From assembly GCF_017876535.1 (NCBI RefSeq), contig NZ_JAGIOF010000001.1:3782001-3846000 (forward strand): DNA of 64,000 nucleotides, written 5' to 3'. Positions 45,243 to 54,414 of this stretch are shown piece by piece. The notes beneath the pieces are model-generated. The model was given only the letters and a program-made list of their open reading frames with translations, did no database searches and was not told the DNA's origin. The stretch comes from Paeniglutamicibacter kerguelensis. Lineage in GTDB: Bacteria > Actinomycetota > Actinomycetes > Actinomycetales > Micrococcaceae. The first letter of the stretch is position 1. Every line of letters begins with the position of its first letter. The position numbers and the translations under genes were made by a program.

Positions 45243-46523
45243 CTATATGGATACCGCGACCTGTCCGCCGCGTACGATTTCCATCAACGGGACGCCCACG
45301 TCCCACACCACATCGGGCGGCAGCGGGACGCCGGTGCGCAATGCCGTCTTGACCGCCATGAAATCACGCGGATTGTTGATGCAGTCGGCCGCGACCAATT
45401 GCTCGCGAAGGTAATACAGCACGCAGAACTTCTCGCTGTCCGGATCCCCGCGCAGGACGGTCCGGTCATGACCGTGCGACAGGCCCGCGATCTGCAGTTT
45501 GATGCCGCCCTGGTCGGACCAGAACCACGGAACGGCCGAGTAGGATTCGGTCCCGCCCATGAGCGTGGCCGCGGCGATCCGGGCCTGTTCGATCGCGTTG
45601 GGGACGCTCTCCAGCCGGATCCGTTCGATGTCCCCTCGCGGGCCGCCGGGCAACGGCATGTTGGCCATGTCGCCGAGCGCCACGGTTCGCCCGTCCGACG
45701 CCACCATGCGCTCGTCGACGTGGACGCCGTTGTCCACGGCCAATCCCAGCCGTTCGGCCAGGCCGGTCTCCGGGACCACGCCGATGCCGATGAGCACCAG
45801 GTCCGCCGCGATCTCCTCAAGGTTCCCGGTGGCGTCGCGGACCTGCACGGAACGGACAGATCCGTTCTCGCCGGTGAATCCCGCTATTTCCGCACCGGTG
45901 CGCACCTTCGTTCCCCGCCGCTGAACTGCCTGCAGGTAGAACGTGCTGGTGGTTTCGCAAACGGCCCGACCGATGAGCCGGTGGGCGGCCTCCAGGATCG
46001 TGACCCGGCAACCGGATTGCCTTGCCGTCTCGGCGACTTCCAACCCGATGAATCCGCCCCCGATGACCACCAGCTTCGCTGACTGCCCCAGGCCTTGCGC
46101 CAGGGTCCTGGCGTCCTCCACGCTTCTCAGGTAGTGGATTCCGCCGAGGTCCGCCCCGGGCAGGGACAGCCGCCGCGGGGTGGCCCCGGTCGCCAGGGCA
46201 AGGGAAGCAAACCCGATTTTCCGTCCCGTGGAGGTAAGCGCCTTTCCCGCGCTGTCAGATTCCCAGACCAGGCCGTCAACGGATTCACCGCAGGCAACGG
46301 TGATGTCTTGCTGCGCAAACCACGTCGAATCGCGCAACAACAGCTTGCCCGCGTCCGACGGGTCCTTGAGGAAACCCTTGGACAGCGGCGGGCGTTGGTA
46401 GGGGGCATGGCGTTCGGCCCCGATCATGGTGATCGGGCGGTCGTCCCCCGCGGCGCGCAGTGCAGTGGCCAGCTCGACGCCTGCCTGCCCCGCACCGACG
46501 ATCAGCGTTCCGCCGATGCTCAT
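45243..46523 (-). CDS. FAD-dependent ferredoxin reductase of P450 system
   Basis: 426 aa. FAD motif LIVGAGQAGVELA at the N-terminus, NAD motif VVIGGGFIGLEVAETA in the middle and the C-terminal FAD segment ALGDMANMP. This is the putidaredoxin/rhodocoxin-reductase type. It passes electrons from NAD(P)H to the [2Fe-2S] ferredoxin, whose gene overlaps its start by 4 bp. It is the last gene of the P450 operon. Confidence 0.92.
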   Translation of the reverse strand: MSIGGTLIVGAGQAGVELATALRAAGDDRPITMIGAERHAPYQRPPLSKGFLKDPSDAGKLLLRDSTWFAQQDITVACGESVDGLVWESDSAGKALTSTGRKIGFASLALATGATPRRLSLPGADLGGIHYLRSVEDARTLAQGLGQSAKLVVIGGGFIGLEVAETARQSGCRVTILEAAHRLIGRAVCETTSTFYLQAVQRRGTKVRTGAEIAGFTGENGSVRSVQVRDATGNLEEIAADLVLIGIGVVPETGLAERLGLAVDNGVHVDERMVASDGRTVALGDMANMPLPGGPRGDIERIRLESVPNAIEQARIAAATLMGGTESYSAVPWFWSDQGGIKLQIAGLSHGHDRTVLRGDPDSEKFCVLYYLREQLVAADCINNPRDFMAVKTALRTGVPLPPDVVWDVGVPLMEIVRGGQVAVSI

Positions 46524-46828
46524 GTTTGGGTTTCCGGGATCCTGACGCGCAACCCGTCAACGGCCGGGAGCTGGCACGACAGCCGGCTGTCGGCGCCGCG
46601 TTCCGCTGCCGTGCAGTCGAGCATCTCATCCTCCGCGTCCGCGACCTCGGGCAGTCCCGGGATCTGGGCAACGTAGACGTGGCATGTTGCGCACATGGCG
46701 TTGCCGCCGCATTCGGCCACGATGCCGGGGACGTTGTTCAGCACCGCGGTGCGCATGACGCTGTCCCCCGGTTTCGCGAGGATCGTTGATTCACTGCCGT
46801 CGGCGTGCTCGTAAACAATGGTTGTCAT
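46520..46828 (-). CDS. [2Fe-2S] ferredoxin (adrenodoxin/putidaredoxin type)
   Basis: 102 aa. Cluster ligands are in CGGNAMCATC and the later SCQL; the pattern Cys-x5-Cys-x2-Cys-x(~35)-Cys is that of P450 redox partners. It carries electrons from the flavin reductase to the P450. It is 4 bp from the P450 stop and overlaps the reductase gene, so stoichiometric co-expression is expected. Confidence 0.93.
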   Translation of the reverse strand: MTTIVYEHADGSESTILAKPGDSVMRTAVLNNVPGIVAECGGNAMCATCHVYVAQIPGLPEVADAEDEMLDCTAAERGADSRLSCQLPAVDGLRVRIPETQT

Positions 46829-46832
46829 CGTC

Positions 46833-48080
46833 CTAGCCCTTCTGCTCCTCGGTTGCCGGGGTCAGCCGCAGCGGGAGTCTTTCCAGCCCGCGTAACGTGT
46901 TGTTGAGTTGGATTTCCGCCTCCCCCGTCATTTCAATCTTGTCGACAAGGCGGGCCAGGGAGTTGAGCACGCATTCCCCTTCCAGCCGGGCCAGCATCTG
47001 TCCCAGGCAGGCGTGGATGCCGAACCCGAAGCCCACGTGTCCGTTGGCGCGCCGCATGATCTCGAAGTCATCCGGGTTTTCCCACTCGCGGGGATCCCGG
47101 TTGGCCGCAGCCAGGAACATCAACACCTTGGAACCCTCGGGGATCGAAATCCCTCCGATTTGGGTGTCCTCGTTGGCGGTGCGGAAGAACGTCTGGACGG
47201 GGGCGGCATGCCGCACGGTTTCTTCGAAGGTGGCACGGGCCCGCGTGGGGTCGGCCTTGAGGAGCTCGAACTGTCCGGGGTTGGCGGCCAGCGCATGCAA
47301 CGCCGATCCGATGCCGTGCACCGTGGTGTCCACCCCGGCGGAGAGGAACGAGCGCAACAGCCTGGCTTGTTCGTCCTCGGTGTAGCCCACGGCGGCTGCC
47401 TCCGCGTGGACCTGCGCACCGAATCCGCCGGGGGCCGGACGGCCCGGGGCGCATTGCTCCATGATCCACACGGCGGCCTTGGAGCCCTTCTCCAGTGCTT
47501 CCTCGTAGAGCCGGTTGATCGGACCGAAGGTGTTGAAGACCATTGACCCGTAGGGCAACAGGTTTTCGCGCCCGTCCTTGTCCAGACCCACCCAGTCGGG
47601 GAAAACCTCCAACGGGTAGCGCTCGGCCAGGTCCTTGACCCCGTCGATGTGCCCCCGGGCGGCAACCTCCACCACGACGGTGTCCGCGTGCGCCTGGAAC
47701 GATTCCTTGAGCGAACGGATGAGTTTCGGGTTCATGATCCGGGTGACCACGGCACGGGCTTCGGTGTGTTCCGGCGGATCGGCTTCGAGGAGCAGCGAAG
47801 GCGGGCGCCAGGGCTTGTTCTTGGCGAAATCGCTGATGCCCACACCGCGTGAGGAGACGAAGATTGCGTGGTTGGCCAGGACCTCTGAGACTTCCTTGTA
47901 CCGGGCAACCGCATAGATCCCGTAGCGTTCAAGCCACACCACGGGGCCGGCATCACGCATGGCCGCATGTCCAAGGTAGGGGTCGGTCAGGAAGTAATCG
48001 CTGAAGGGATCCAGGTCAAGTCCGGGGACACCCTCCGGGGCGATGGTCCACGTTGTTTCGGCAGGCAATGCGTTGCTCAT
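46833..48080 (-). CDS. cytochrome P450, CYP199A-like (para-substituted benzoate oxidase)
   Basis: 415 aa. Haem ligand Cys358 in GFGIHACLGQ, ExxR at 287-290 and I-helix SAGVDTT at 247-253, where Ser replaces the usual Ala/Gly as in CYP199A enzymes. The segment SSRGVGISDFAKNKPWRPPS is nearly that of CYP199A2/A4 from Rhodopseudomonas, which bind para-substituted benzoates and O-demethylate 4-methoxybenzoate. That activity is inferred here. AAAGGA precedes the ATG. The operon order is binding protein, P450, ferredoxin, reductase, so uptake and oxidation are co-expressed. Confidence 0.88.
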   Translation of the reverse strand: MSNALPAETTWTIAPEGVPGLDLDPFSDYFLTDPYLGHAAMRDAGPVVWLERYGIYAVARYKEVSEVLANHAIFVSSRGVGISDFAKNKPWRPPSLLLEADPPEHTEARAVVTRIMNPKLIRSLKESFQAHADTVVVEVAARGHIDGVKDLAERYPLEVFPDWVGLDKDGRENLLPYGSMVFNTFGPINRLYEEALEKGSKAAVWIMEQCAPGRPAPGGFGAQVHAEAAAVGYTEDEQARLLRSFLSAGVDTTVHGIGSALHALAANPGQFELLKADPTRARATFEETVRHAAPVQTFFRTANEDTQIGGISIPEGSKVLMFLAAANRDPREWENPDDFEIMRRANGHVGFGFGIHACLGQMLARLEGECVLNSLARLVDKIEMTGEAEIQLNNTLRGLERLPLRLTPATEEQKG

Positions 48081-48103
48081 GATTGATGGTGATCCTTTCT
48101 CTG

Positions 48104-49072
48104 CTATTCGTTCGGCAACAGGGTGCCGACGTCCAACGGCTTGTCGATGATGCCGTACTTGTGCATCAGCTCCGCGGCCTTGGCAAGCTGGTCATTGTCG
48201 ATGTCGCTGGTGAATTTGGGCATTTCGATTTGCTTCACGACTTCGGCCGTGACCTTGGTGAAGGTCGGCACCAGCTTCACCAGTTCGTCCCTGTTGTCCT
48301 GCAATTCCTTCGCCGATTCGCCGATGGAAGCCTTGAAGGCCTTGATCGCCTCGGGGTTTTCCTTGGCGAATTTCTCCGTGGTGATCCAGCCGGCCACCGG
48401 CATGTCGGCCACCGGACCGTCGAAGAGGTTCCCGATCTTGGTGAACCCGTTGGTCTTGGCGCTCGCCTGGAAGGGCTCGACCTGCCAGATCGCGTCGGTG
48501 TTGCCGCTGTCCAGCGCCGCCTGCATGTCCGGGTACGGCATCTCGATGATCTCCACGTCGCCGCGCTGCAGGCCTGCTTCCTCCAGCAGGGAGGTGATGG
48601 CGATCGTGCCGATGTTCTGGAGGTTGTTCACCGCGAACTTCTTGCCCTTCAAGTCGGCAATGGACTCGATTCCCGAGTCCTTCTTGACGAAGATCCCGTG
48701 GTCTTCGACGCCGACGTCGTTTCCGGAGATGATGGTCAGCGGGATGCCCTTGTGTTTTGCAAGCAGGACTGAGGTGTAGTTCGTGTAGGTGACATCGATG
48801 TTCCCGGAGACCAGCGTCGGGATGGCAGTGGCTCCGCCCTGGGTTTGCACCAGTTCGACGTTGATGCCGTTCTTGGAAAAGACCCCCGCCTCGGATGCGT
48901 GGACCGCGGTCGCGGTGTGGACCAGCGGGAAGTACCCGACCTTTACCGTGGCGGCCCCGGGTTCGGCGGCGCCGGCCCCGGCATTGGTGCCCGCACAAGC
49001 GGTGGCGGTCAGGAGGAGAGCGAGGGCGCCTGCGCCCAGAAGTGCGCGACGGGTGGGAGTCGAAGAAAGCAT
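48104..49072 (-). CDS. ABC transporter substrate-binding protein, SsuA/NMT1 type
   Basis: 322 aa from ATG 49072 with AAAGGA upstream. Lipobox TATAC near residue 26 anchors it to the membrane surface. The NMT1/SsuA-like fold has VKVGYFPLVHTATAVHASEAG at the mature start and DAIWQVEPF. It is cotranscribed with the P450 23 bp downstream, but no permease or ATPase is in this operon. It probably feeds the aromatic acid to the importer encoded at 50221-52677. Confidence 0.87.
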   Translation of the reverse strand: MLSSTPTRRALLGAGALALLLTATACAGTNAGAGAAEPGAATVKVGYFPLVHTATAVHASEAGVFSKNGINVELVQTQGGATAIPTLVSGNIDVTYTNYTSVLLAKHKGIPLTIISGNDVGVEDHGIFVKKDSGIESIADLKGKKFAVNNLQNIGTIAITSLLEEAGLQRGDVEIIEMPYPDMQAALDSGNTDAIWQVEPFQASAKTNGFTKIGNLFDGPVADMPVAGWITTEKFAKENPEAIKAFKASIGESAKELQDNRDELVKLVPTFTKVTAEVVKQIEMPKFTSDIDNDQLAKAAELMHKYGIIDKPLDVGTLLPNE

Positions 49073-49121
49073 CGTAGTCCTTTCAGCACGGTCGGCGGGA
49101 AACCGCCGGATCACGCTCAAC

Positions 49122-49137
49122 TGTGATCCATGTCACA
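49122..49137. promoter_or_regulatory. perfect CRP/GlxR-type site
   Basis: TGTGATCCATGTCACA matches the TGTGA-N6-TCACA consensus of CRP/GlxR regulators exactly. It lies between the divergent P450 operon and the IclR gene and upstream of a TATGCT -10-like box (49139-49144). Carbon-catabolite control of aromatic uptake is the likely meaning. Confidence 0.8.
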
Positions 49138-49151
49138 CTATGCTGGAAGGT

Positions 49152-49174
49152 GTTTTTCCGTTCATAGGAAAAAC
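49152..49174. promoter_or_regulatory. inverted repeat, probable IclR-type operator
   Basis: GTTTTTCC (49152-49159) and GGAAAAAC (49167-49174) are exact inverted repeats 7 bp apart. They sit just downstream of the presumed start point of the IclR-type gene, fitting autorepression. Confidence 0.65.
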
Positions 49175-49193
49175 GAACCGGACAGGAGTGGAA

Positions 49194-50069
49194 GTGGCCA
49201 ATTCATCGGCGGGTCGATCCTCGTTGAGTCGAGCCATACAGCTGCTCGCGGCCTTCGACGTCGATGCCCTGTTCCTGACGGTGTCCCAGCTGGCGGCCCG
49301 ATCCGGCCTTTCGCTGACGACCACCCACCGGCTGCTCGGCGAACTGGTCGAGACCGGGTTGCTGGAACGGCAACCAGACAAGAGCTACCGCCTGGGCGTG
49401 CGGCTCTGGGAGCTGGCCGCCAAGACCCCGGGCGCCGTCGGCCTGCGCGAAATAGCCAGGCCGCACCTGAACGCCGTGCATGCCCGGGTCAGGCAGCATA
49501 CGCAGCTGGCTGTGCGCGACGGCCACGAGGTGATTTTCCTGGACCGAGTGTCGTTCCCGCAGGCGGTGGTGAACTACACGCTCATCGGTGGCAGATTGCC
49601 GTTGCATGCTTCAAGCAGCGGGCTGGTGCTGCTGGCGCATGCACCGACAGAGTTCCAGGAGGAAATGATCGATTCCGACTTGTTCGCCTACACACCGGAA
49701 ACCGTGCACATGCCCTCCGCGCTGCGCGGGCTCCTGCAAAATGTGCGGCGGGACGGTCACGCCGTGGGCAACGGCTACATCCACGCCGATGCGCGCGGCA
49801 TTGCGGTGCCCATTCGCGGGGTGAACCAGGACGTCATCGCGGCCTTGAGCGTGGTGGTGCCCAACGACGAGACCGCGGTAGCACCCGTCGTCACCCTGTT
49901 GGCCGCCGCATCCCGGGCCATTTCACGGGATTTGCTTGCCGCCTACACTGACGACGGGGAGGGTACCTTTCGGGTGCTGGTGCGCTCCAGCGAACGATCG
50001 ATGGCCGCCCTGCCCTCGATTCCCAAGATCACCCCGGAACCGACGGGCGTGCACCACAAGTCATCTTGA
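49194..50069 (+). CDS. IclR-family transcriptional regulator
   Basis: 291 aa from the GTG at 49194 with AGGAG six bases upstream; an ATG at 49140 would be longer but lies near the -10 box. The N-terminal winged helix reads LTVSQLAARSGLSLTTTHRLLGELVETGLLER. The IclR effector domain follows with LPLHASSSGLVLLAHAP and NGYIHADARGIAVPI. It is divergent from the binding protein/P450 operon and probably controls it with a benzoate-type ligand. Confidence 0.9.
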   Translation: MANSSAGRSSLSRAIQLLAAFDVDALFLTVSQLAARSGLSLTTTHRLLGELVETGLLERQPDKSYRLGVRLWELAAKTPGAVGLREIARPHLNAVHARVRQHTQLAVRDGHEVIFLDRVSFPQAVVNYTLIGGRLPLHASSSGLVLLAHAPTEFQEEMIDSDLFAYTPETVHMPSALRGLLQNVRRDGHAVGNGYIHADARGIAVPIRGVNQDVIAALSVVVPNDETAVAPVVTLLAAASRAISRDLLAAYTDDGEGTFRVLVRSSERSMAALPSIPKITPEPTGVHHKSS

Positions 50070-50143
50070 CGCGTTGACCGCACCCGCACGGCACGTGAAA
50101 CCGGCACTCCACGCGGGCCGGCCCGGCTCAACGACCACCCTGC

Positions 50144-50198
50144 GAAAAACGCCGTTGCCCGCCTCGGCCCCTTGATGGGCGGAGGCGGGCAACGGCGT
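50144..50198 (-). terminator. factor-independent terminator of the ABC/phd operon
   Basis: Perfect 17-bp arms (50149-50165 and 50182-50198) enclose a 16-nt loop. On the minus strand the stem is followed by GTTTTTCGC. It lies 22 bp after the ABC ATPase stop. Confidence 0.92.
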
Positions 50199-50220
50199 CA
50201 TCGAATGGAACAGGGCCCGG

Positions 50221-51090
50221 CTACTTGGCGACCATGGTGATGGCTTCCTCCGGGCGGTGCCCCTGCTTGGCCTTCTGGATTTCCGCGTACACGTGGTGGC
50301 GCAGCTCGGTGAAGCGCGGCAGCGACCGGGTTTCCAGCTGGTCGCGCTCGGCCGGCAGGTCGATCACGATGTCTTCCTGCACCACGGTGGGCGAGGAGGA
50401 GAGGATGATGACGCGCTCGCCCAGGTAGATGGACTCGTCGATGTCGTGGGTGACAAACAGGACGGTGACGCCGAGCTTCTTCCAGACGCTGCGGATCAGG
50501 TCCTCGAGGTCCGCGCGGGTCTGTGCGTCGACGGCGGCGAACGGCTCGTCCATCAACAGCACCTCGGGTTGGTAGGCGACGGCGCGGGCGATCGCCACGC
50601 GCTGCTGCATGCCGCCGGAGAGCTGCCACGGGTAGGACTTGGGCACGTGGGCCAGACCCACGGCCTCCAGCGCCTGCTCGACCAGCACCTTGCGCTCGTT
50701 CTTGGGCACGCCGGCGTTCTTCAGCGGCAGCTCGACGTTCTCGGCCACGCGGAGCCAGGGGAACAGCGAACGACCGTACTCCTGGAACACCACTGCCATC
50801 TTCTTCGGCGGGCCGGTGATGACCTGGCCGTCCAGGCGCACCTCGCCCTCGGTGGAAGCGAGCAGGCCGGCAATGCACTTGAGCAGTGTGGTCTTGCCGG
50901 AGCCCGAGGGGCCGACCAGGCAGACCAGCTCGCCGCGGCCCAGATCGAAGGTCAGGTTGCGGACGGCCTCGATGTCGCCGGCGTCCGTGCGGTAGACCTT
51001 CTTCAGGTTGCGCACCGACAGTAGTGCCTCGCCATCGGGAAGCGTGCGCCCGCCGGCGTGGGACGTTGGGTTTTCAGACTGCATTTTCAA
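50221..51090 (-). CDS. ABC transporter ATP-binding protein, SsuB/TauB type
   Basis: 289 aa. Walker A GPSGSGKTTLLKC, Q-loop VFQEYGRSLFPW, signature LSGGMQQRVAIARA, Walker B VLLMDEPFAAVD and H-loop VTHDIDE are all intact. Its start overlaps the second permease gene by 17 bp. It powers import of the substrate delivered by the binding proteins. It is the last gene of the long operon starting near 59.2 kb. Confidence 0.93.
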   Translation of the reverse strand: MKMQSENPTSHAGGRTLPDGEALLSVRNLKKVYRTDAGDIEAVRNLTFDLGRGELVCLVGPSGSGKTTLLKCIAGLLASTEGEVRLDGQVITGPPKKMAVVFQEYGRSLFPWLRVAENVELPLKNAGVPKNERKVLVEQALEAVGLAHVPKSYPWQLSGGMQQRVAIARAVAYQPEVLLMDEPFAAVDAQTRADLEDLIRSVWKKLGVTVLFVTHDIDESIYLGERVIILSSSPTVVQEDIVIDLPAERDQLETRSLPRFTELRHHVYAEIQKAKQGHRPEEAITMVAK

Positions 51091-51847
51091 CCTCTTTCAG
51101 GCCGTGGTACCAACGCAGGACGCGTCGTTCACACCATTGGAAGATAAAGGACAAGGCCACGCCGATCAGGCCCAGCACCACGATGCCTGACCACATTTCC
51201 GGCACGGCGAAGGAACGCTGGAATTGCACGATCGTGAACCCCAGCCCGGAGGACGAGGCAAACATTTCGGAGATCACCATGAGGATCAGGCCGATGGACA
51301 GGCATTGGCGCACCCCGGCCATGATGGTCGGGGTTGCCGAGGGCAGCACCTGGTAGCGGATACGGTTGAAGCCGGAGATCCCGTAGGAGCGGGAGGTTTC
51401 GTTTTGCACCGGGTCGATGGAGCGCACGCCCTCGATGGTGTTCAGCAGCACCGGCCAGATGCAGCCGGAAATGATCACCGCGATCTTCATGCCGTCGTTG
51501 ATGCCCACCAGCAGCATCAGCACCGGCACCAACACCGGCGGCGGCAGCGCCCGGAAGAACTCGAAAACCGGCTCGGTGAGCGCACGCATGGTGCGGTTCA
51601 ACCCGACGGCCAGGCCCAGGCCGATGCCCAGCACAATCGCGGCCAGCACGCCCACGACCAGGCGGATCACGCTCGGCAGCACGTCGGTGACCAGGCGCTC
51701 GCCCATCCACGTCTCGACGAACGTTTCGGCGAGCTGAGCCGGGGTCGGGACAAAGAAGTTCGCGGCACCGGAGGTGGCAATCCACCACCAGGCCAGCAGG
51801 ATCAGCGGCAGGCCCAGCAGGTAGCCGATGGATTTTAGCGTTTTCAT
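51074..51847 (-). CDS. ABC transporter permease, SsuC type (2)
   Basis: 257 aa with about six membrane segments. The EAA-type loop for ATPase contact lies in ARSYGISGFNRIRYQVLPSA-like sequence (SRSYGISGFNRIRYQVLPSA). It is coupled to the first permease gene by ATGA overlap. With the first permease it forms a heterodimeric channel. Confidence 0.9.
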   Translation of the reverse strand: MKTLKSIGYLLGLPLILLAWWWIATSGAANFFVPTPAQLAETFVETWMGERLVTDVLPSVIRLVVGVLAAIVLGIGLGLAVGLNRTMRALTEPVFEFFRALPPPVLVPVLMLLVGINDGMKIAVIISGCIWPVLLNTIEGVRSIDPVQNETSRSYGISGFNRIRYQVLPSATPTIMAGVRQCLSIGLILMVISEMFASSSGLGFTIVQFQRSFAVPEMWSGIVVLGLIGVALSFIFQWCERRVLRWYHGLKEVENAV

Positions 51848-52677
51848 GGCGTTGCCTCCCCACGGACGGACGGATGCCAGGACAGCACACGTTTTTCAAC
51901 AACACGTGTGACCACGTTGATCAGCACACCGAGGAACCCGGTTGCCAGAATCAGCGCATACATCCCGGCGATGGCGCCGCCGGACTGGGCCAGCGTGATC
52001 TCGTTGCCCAAGCCGGGGGAACCAATGAGCAGTTCGGCGGTGATGGCAAGGATCAGGGCCACCGATGCGGCAAGTCGGATGCCCGTCATCAGGTAGGGAA
52101 GCATGGTCGGGAAGACCACGTCCCGCACCCGCTGCCAGTGGGAGAACCCGTAGGAGCGGGCCGTCTGCATGGCGACGTTGTCCACGTCGGCAACGCCGTA
52201 CAGCACTTGGATCAGCACCTGCCAGAAGCAGGCGTAGATGATCAGCAACAGCGAGGACTCGATCTTCATCCCGAACAGCAGCACGGCCAACGGGATCAGC
52301 GCGACCGAGGGAATCGGGCGTAGGAACTCGATGGTGGAGTTCGTGAAGCGGCGCAGGAACGGCGACATGCCAATGAGCAATCCCAGCACCAGCGCAAGGA
52401 CCACGGCAATGGCAAGGCCTATGGCCCAGGCGGTCATGGTGTCACCTACGGCAACCCAGAAGGCGGTCAGGCCCAGATCCAAGGCCAGGGCCGCCAGGAC
52501 CTCGGAGGCCGGCGGCAGGTACTTCGCATTCACGATCCCCAGCACCGGCAGCAGTTCCCAGGCACCCAGGAACACCAGGACGCCGATGAGTCCAAGGACT
52601 GCCTTGGGTGTTTGGCGGGGCCTTGTCGTGGCGGCCTTGTGCCCGCCAACAACTTGTTCTTCAGCGATTTGGGTCAT
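51844..52677 (-). CDS. ABC transporter permease, SsuC type (1)
   Basis: 277 aa with six membrane segments after a polar N-terminus. The EAA-type loop is ARSYGFSHWQRVRDVVFPTM, and LLIGSPGLGNEITLAQSG follows. It partners the permease encoded just downstream. The 158-bp gap to the CoA-ligase gene contains no clear terminator. Confidence 0.9.
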   Translation of the reverse strand: MTQIAEEQVVGGHKAATTRPRQTPKAVLGLIGVLVFLGAWELLPVLGIVNAKYLPPASEVLAALALDLGLTAFWVAVGDTMTAWAIGLAIAVVLALVLGLLIGMSPFLRRFTNSTIEFLRPIPSVALIPLAVLLFGMKIESSLLLIIYACFWQVLIQVLYGVADVDNVAMQTARSYGFSHWQRVRDVVFPTMLPYLMTGIRLAASVALILAITAELLIGSPGLGNEITLAQSGGAIAGMYALILATGFLGVLINVVTRVVEKRVLSWHPSVRGEATP

Positions 52678-52835
52678 TGCGGAAGCAATTCGTCGGGGCT
52701 CGCTGGCGTGCGGATGCCCAACGCCGTCAGTGCACGTGAGGGTTTCTTTCGCATGTCGGGGTTGCCGTCCTTTGGTAGTGGTTGAGCTCTTCTTCGAAAC
52801 GCAGAGTGTGGTGTGCCGTCGGAGCTTTCGCTTCG

Positions 52836-54356
52836 TCAGTCGCCGAAGGACTTCCGCAGGTCGGCCTTGCGGATCTTTCCGCTGGCCGTTCGCGGAAGTT
52901 CCTCCACGATCCTGACGGTCTTGGGGATCTTGTAGCGGGCCAGACGTCCGTTGAGGTGTTCGATGACCTCTGATTCAGAAACTGCCATGCCCTCGCCCGC
53001 AACCACGACGGCGCGGGGAACCTCGCCCCATTTGGGATCCGGGATGCCGATGACGGCGACGGAGGCCACGGAGTTGAGTTCCATGATCGCCTGCTCGACT
53101 TCGGCCGGGTAGATGTTCTCGCCCCCGGAAATGATCATGTCCTTGAGCCTGTCCGAAATGAACAGGAACCCGTCTTCGTCCGTGTATCCCAGGTCCCCGG
53201 AACGGAACCAGGAGTCCTCGGCGAACGCCTCGGCGCTGGCCTCGGGCCGTTGCCAGTATTCATGAATGACATTGGGGCCGGAGATGAGGATTTCACCGAC
53301 CTCGCCCTGGCTCAAGGGTTGGCCGGTGGGACCGGCGATCTTGATGTCGGTGAAGAAGTGCGGCAGGCCGGCGGAGCCGATCTTTTCGCGCGAATGCTCA
53401 GCCTGCAGGGAAGTGGCGCCGGGTGCTGTTTCGGTCAGGCCGTAGCCGCCGGAGAACCCGAGCCCGCGCTTCTCATAGGCTTCGAGCACGCGCAGGGGAA
53501 CTGCCGACCCTCCGCAGGTGATCATGCGCAGCGAGGAGATGTCGGTGGTTGGCCAGGCAGGGTGCTCGGCGAGCAGCTGGAAGGTCGTCGGCACCCCGGA
53601 CAGTGTGGTGATCGAGTGTTTTTCAATCGCCGCAAGCACCGCGGCAGGCTCGAACCGGTCCTGCAGGACCAGAGTGCCGCCCTTGAGCAGCGTCGGCAGG
53701 GCTCCCATGCCGAGCGATGCCGCATGGAACATCGGGGCGATCATCAACGCGATGGAGCTGCTGGTGACGTCGTAGTCGACAAGGACGTTGATCGAGTTCC
53801 AGGTGAGGTTCCCGTGCGTGAGCACGGCGCCCTTGGGCTGGCCGGTGGTTCCCGAGGTGTAGAGGATGATTGCGGGGTCATCCTGCACCACCTCGACATC
53901 TTGGCGTGCGGGGCTTGCCGCCAGGAGCGCCGATTCGTACTCCGAACCCTCCCCCGGCACGTCGCTGACGACCAGAGTGTGCCCAACGGGGCTTCCCGGG
54001 AGCGAAGCCGTTGCCTGGGTTTCAAGTGACGCGGGGGCAATGAGTACAACGCTTCCCGAGTCGTTGAGTGCATAGTTCAATTCACGCGGCGCGAGCCGGG
54101 TGTTGAGTGGAACGAAGATGGCACCAATACTGCCGCATGCAAAGAGGGTTTCAAGGAATGCGGGGTGGTTGTTGCCGAGGTAGGCAACGCGCGACCCCTT
54201 TGTCACTCCCCGATCCGCCAAGGCGTTGGCCAACCTGTCGATACGCACGGCAAGTTCGGCGTAGCTCAGGGACACATCGCGGTCGACGATGGCCACGCGC
54301 TCCCGCGATTTGATGCGGCGCTTGTGGATCCAACTACCAAGCCCTTGGTTAAGCAT
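52836..54356 (-). CDS. phdA: acyl-CoA ligase, phenylpropanoid (PhdA/CouL-like)
   Basis: 506 aa from ATG 54356 with AAAGG upstream. ANL-superfamily motifs are YTSGTTGQPKGAVLTH (AMP-binding A3), GYGLTETAPG, SGDLGYTDEDGF and RLKDMIISGGENIYP, and the catalytic Lys in PRTASGKIRK. It would activate a cinnamic or phenylpropionic acid to its CoA thioester. The context with dehydrogenase, hydratase, SDR and amidohydrolase genes matches Corynebacterium phd and Rhodococcus cou clusters, which is the basis for the name. Confidence 0.85.
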   Translation of the reverse strand: MLNQGLGSWIHKRRIKSRERVAIVDRDVSLSYAELAVRIDRLANALADRGVTKGSRVAYLGNNHPAFLETLFACGSIGAIFVPLNTRLAPRELNYALNDSGSVVLIAPASLETQATASLPGSPVGHTLVVSDVPGEGSEYESALLAASPARQDVEVVQDDPAIILYTSGTTGQPKGAVLTHGNLTWNSINVLVDYDVTSSSIALMIAPMFHAASLGMGALPTLLKGGTLVLQDRFEPAAVLAAIEKHSITTLSGVPTTFQLLAEHPAWPTTDISSLRMITCGGSAVPLRVLEAYEKRGLGFSGGYGLTETAPGATSLQAEHSREKIGSAGLPHFFTDIKIAGPTGQPLSQGEVGEILISGPNVIHEYWQRPEASAEAFAEDSWFRSGDLGYTDEDGFLFISDRLKDMIISGGENIYPAEVEQAIMELNSVASVAVIGIPDPKWGEVPRAVVVAGEGMAVSESEVIEHLNGRLARYKIPKTVRIVEELPRTASGKIRKADLRKSFGD

Positions 54357-54414
54357 CGGTGCCTTTCTTGTGCGCCGGCCCGCGGGCCGGCGCAACGGTT
54401 TCTAGCGTTCTTGA

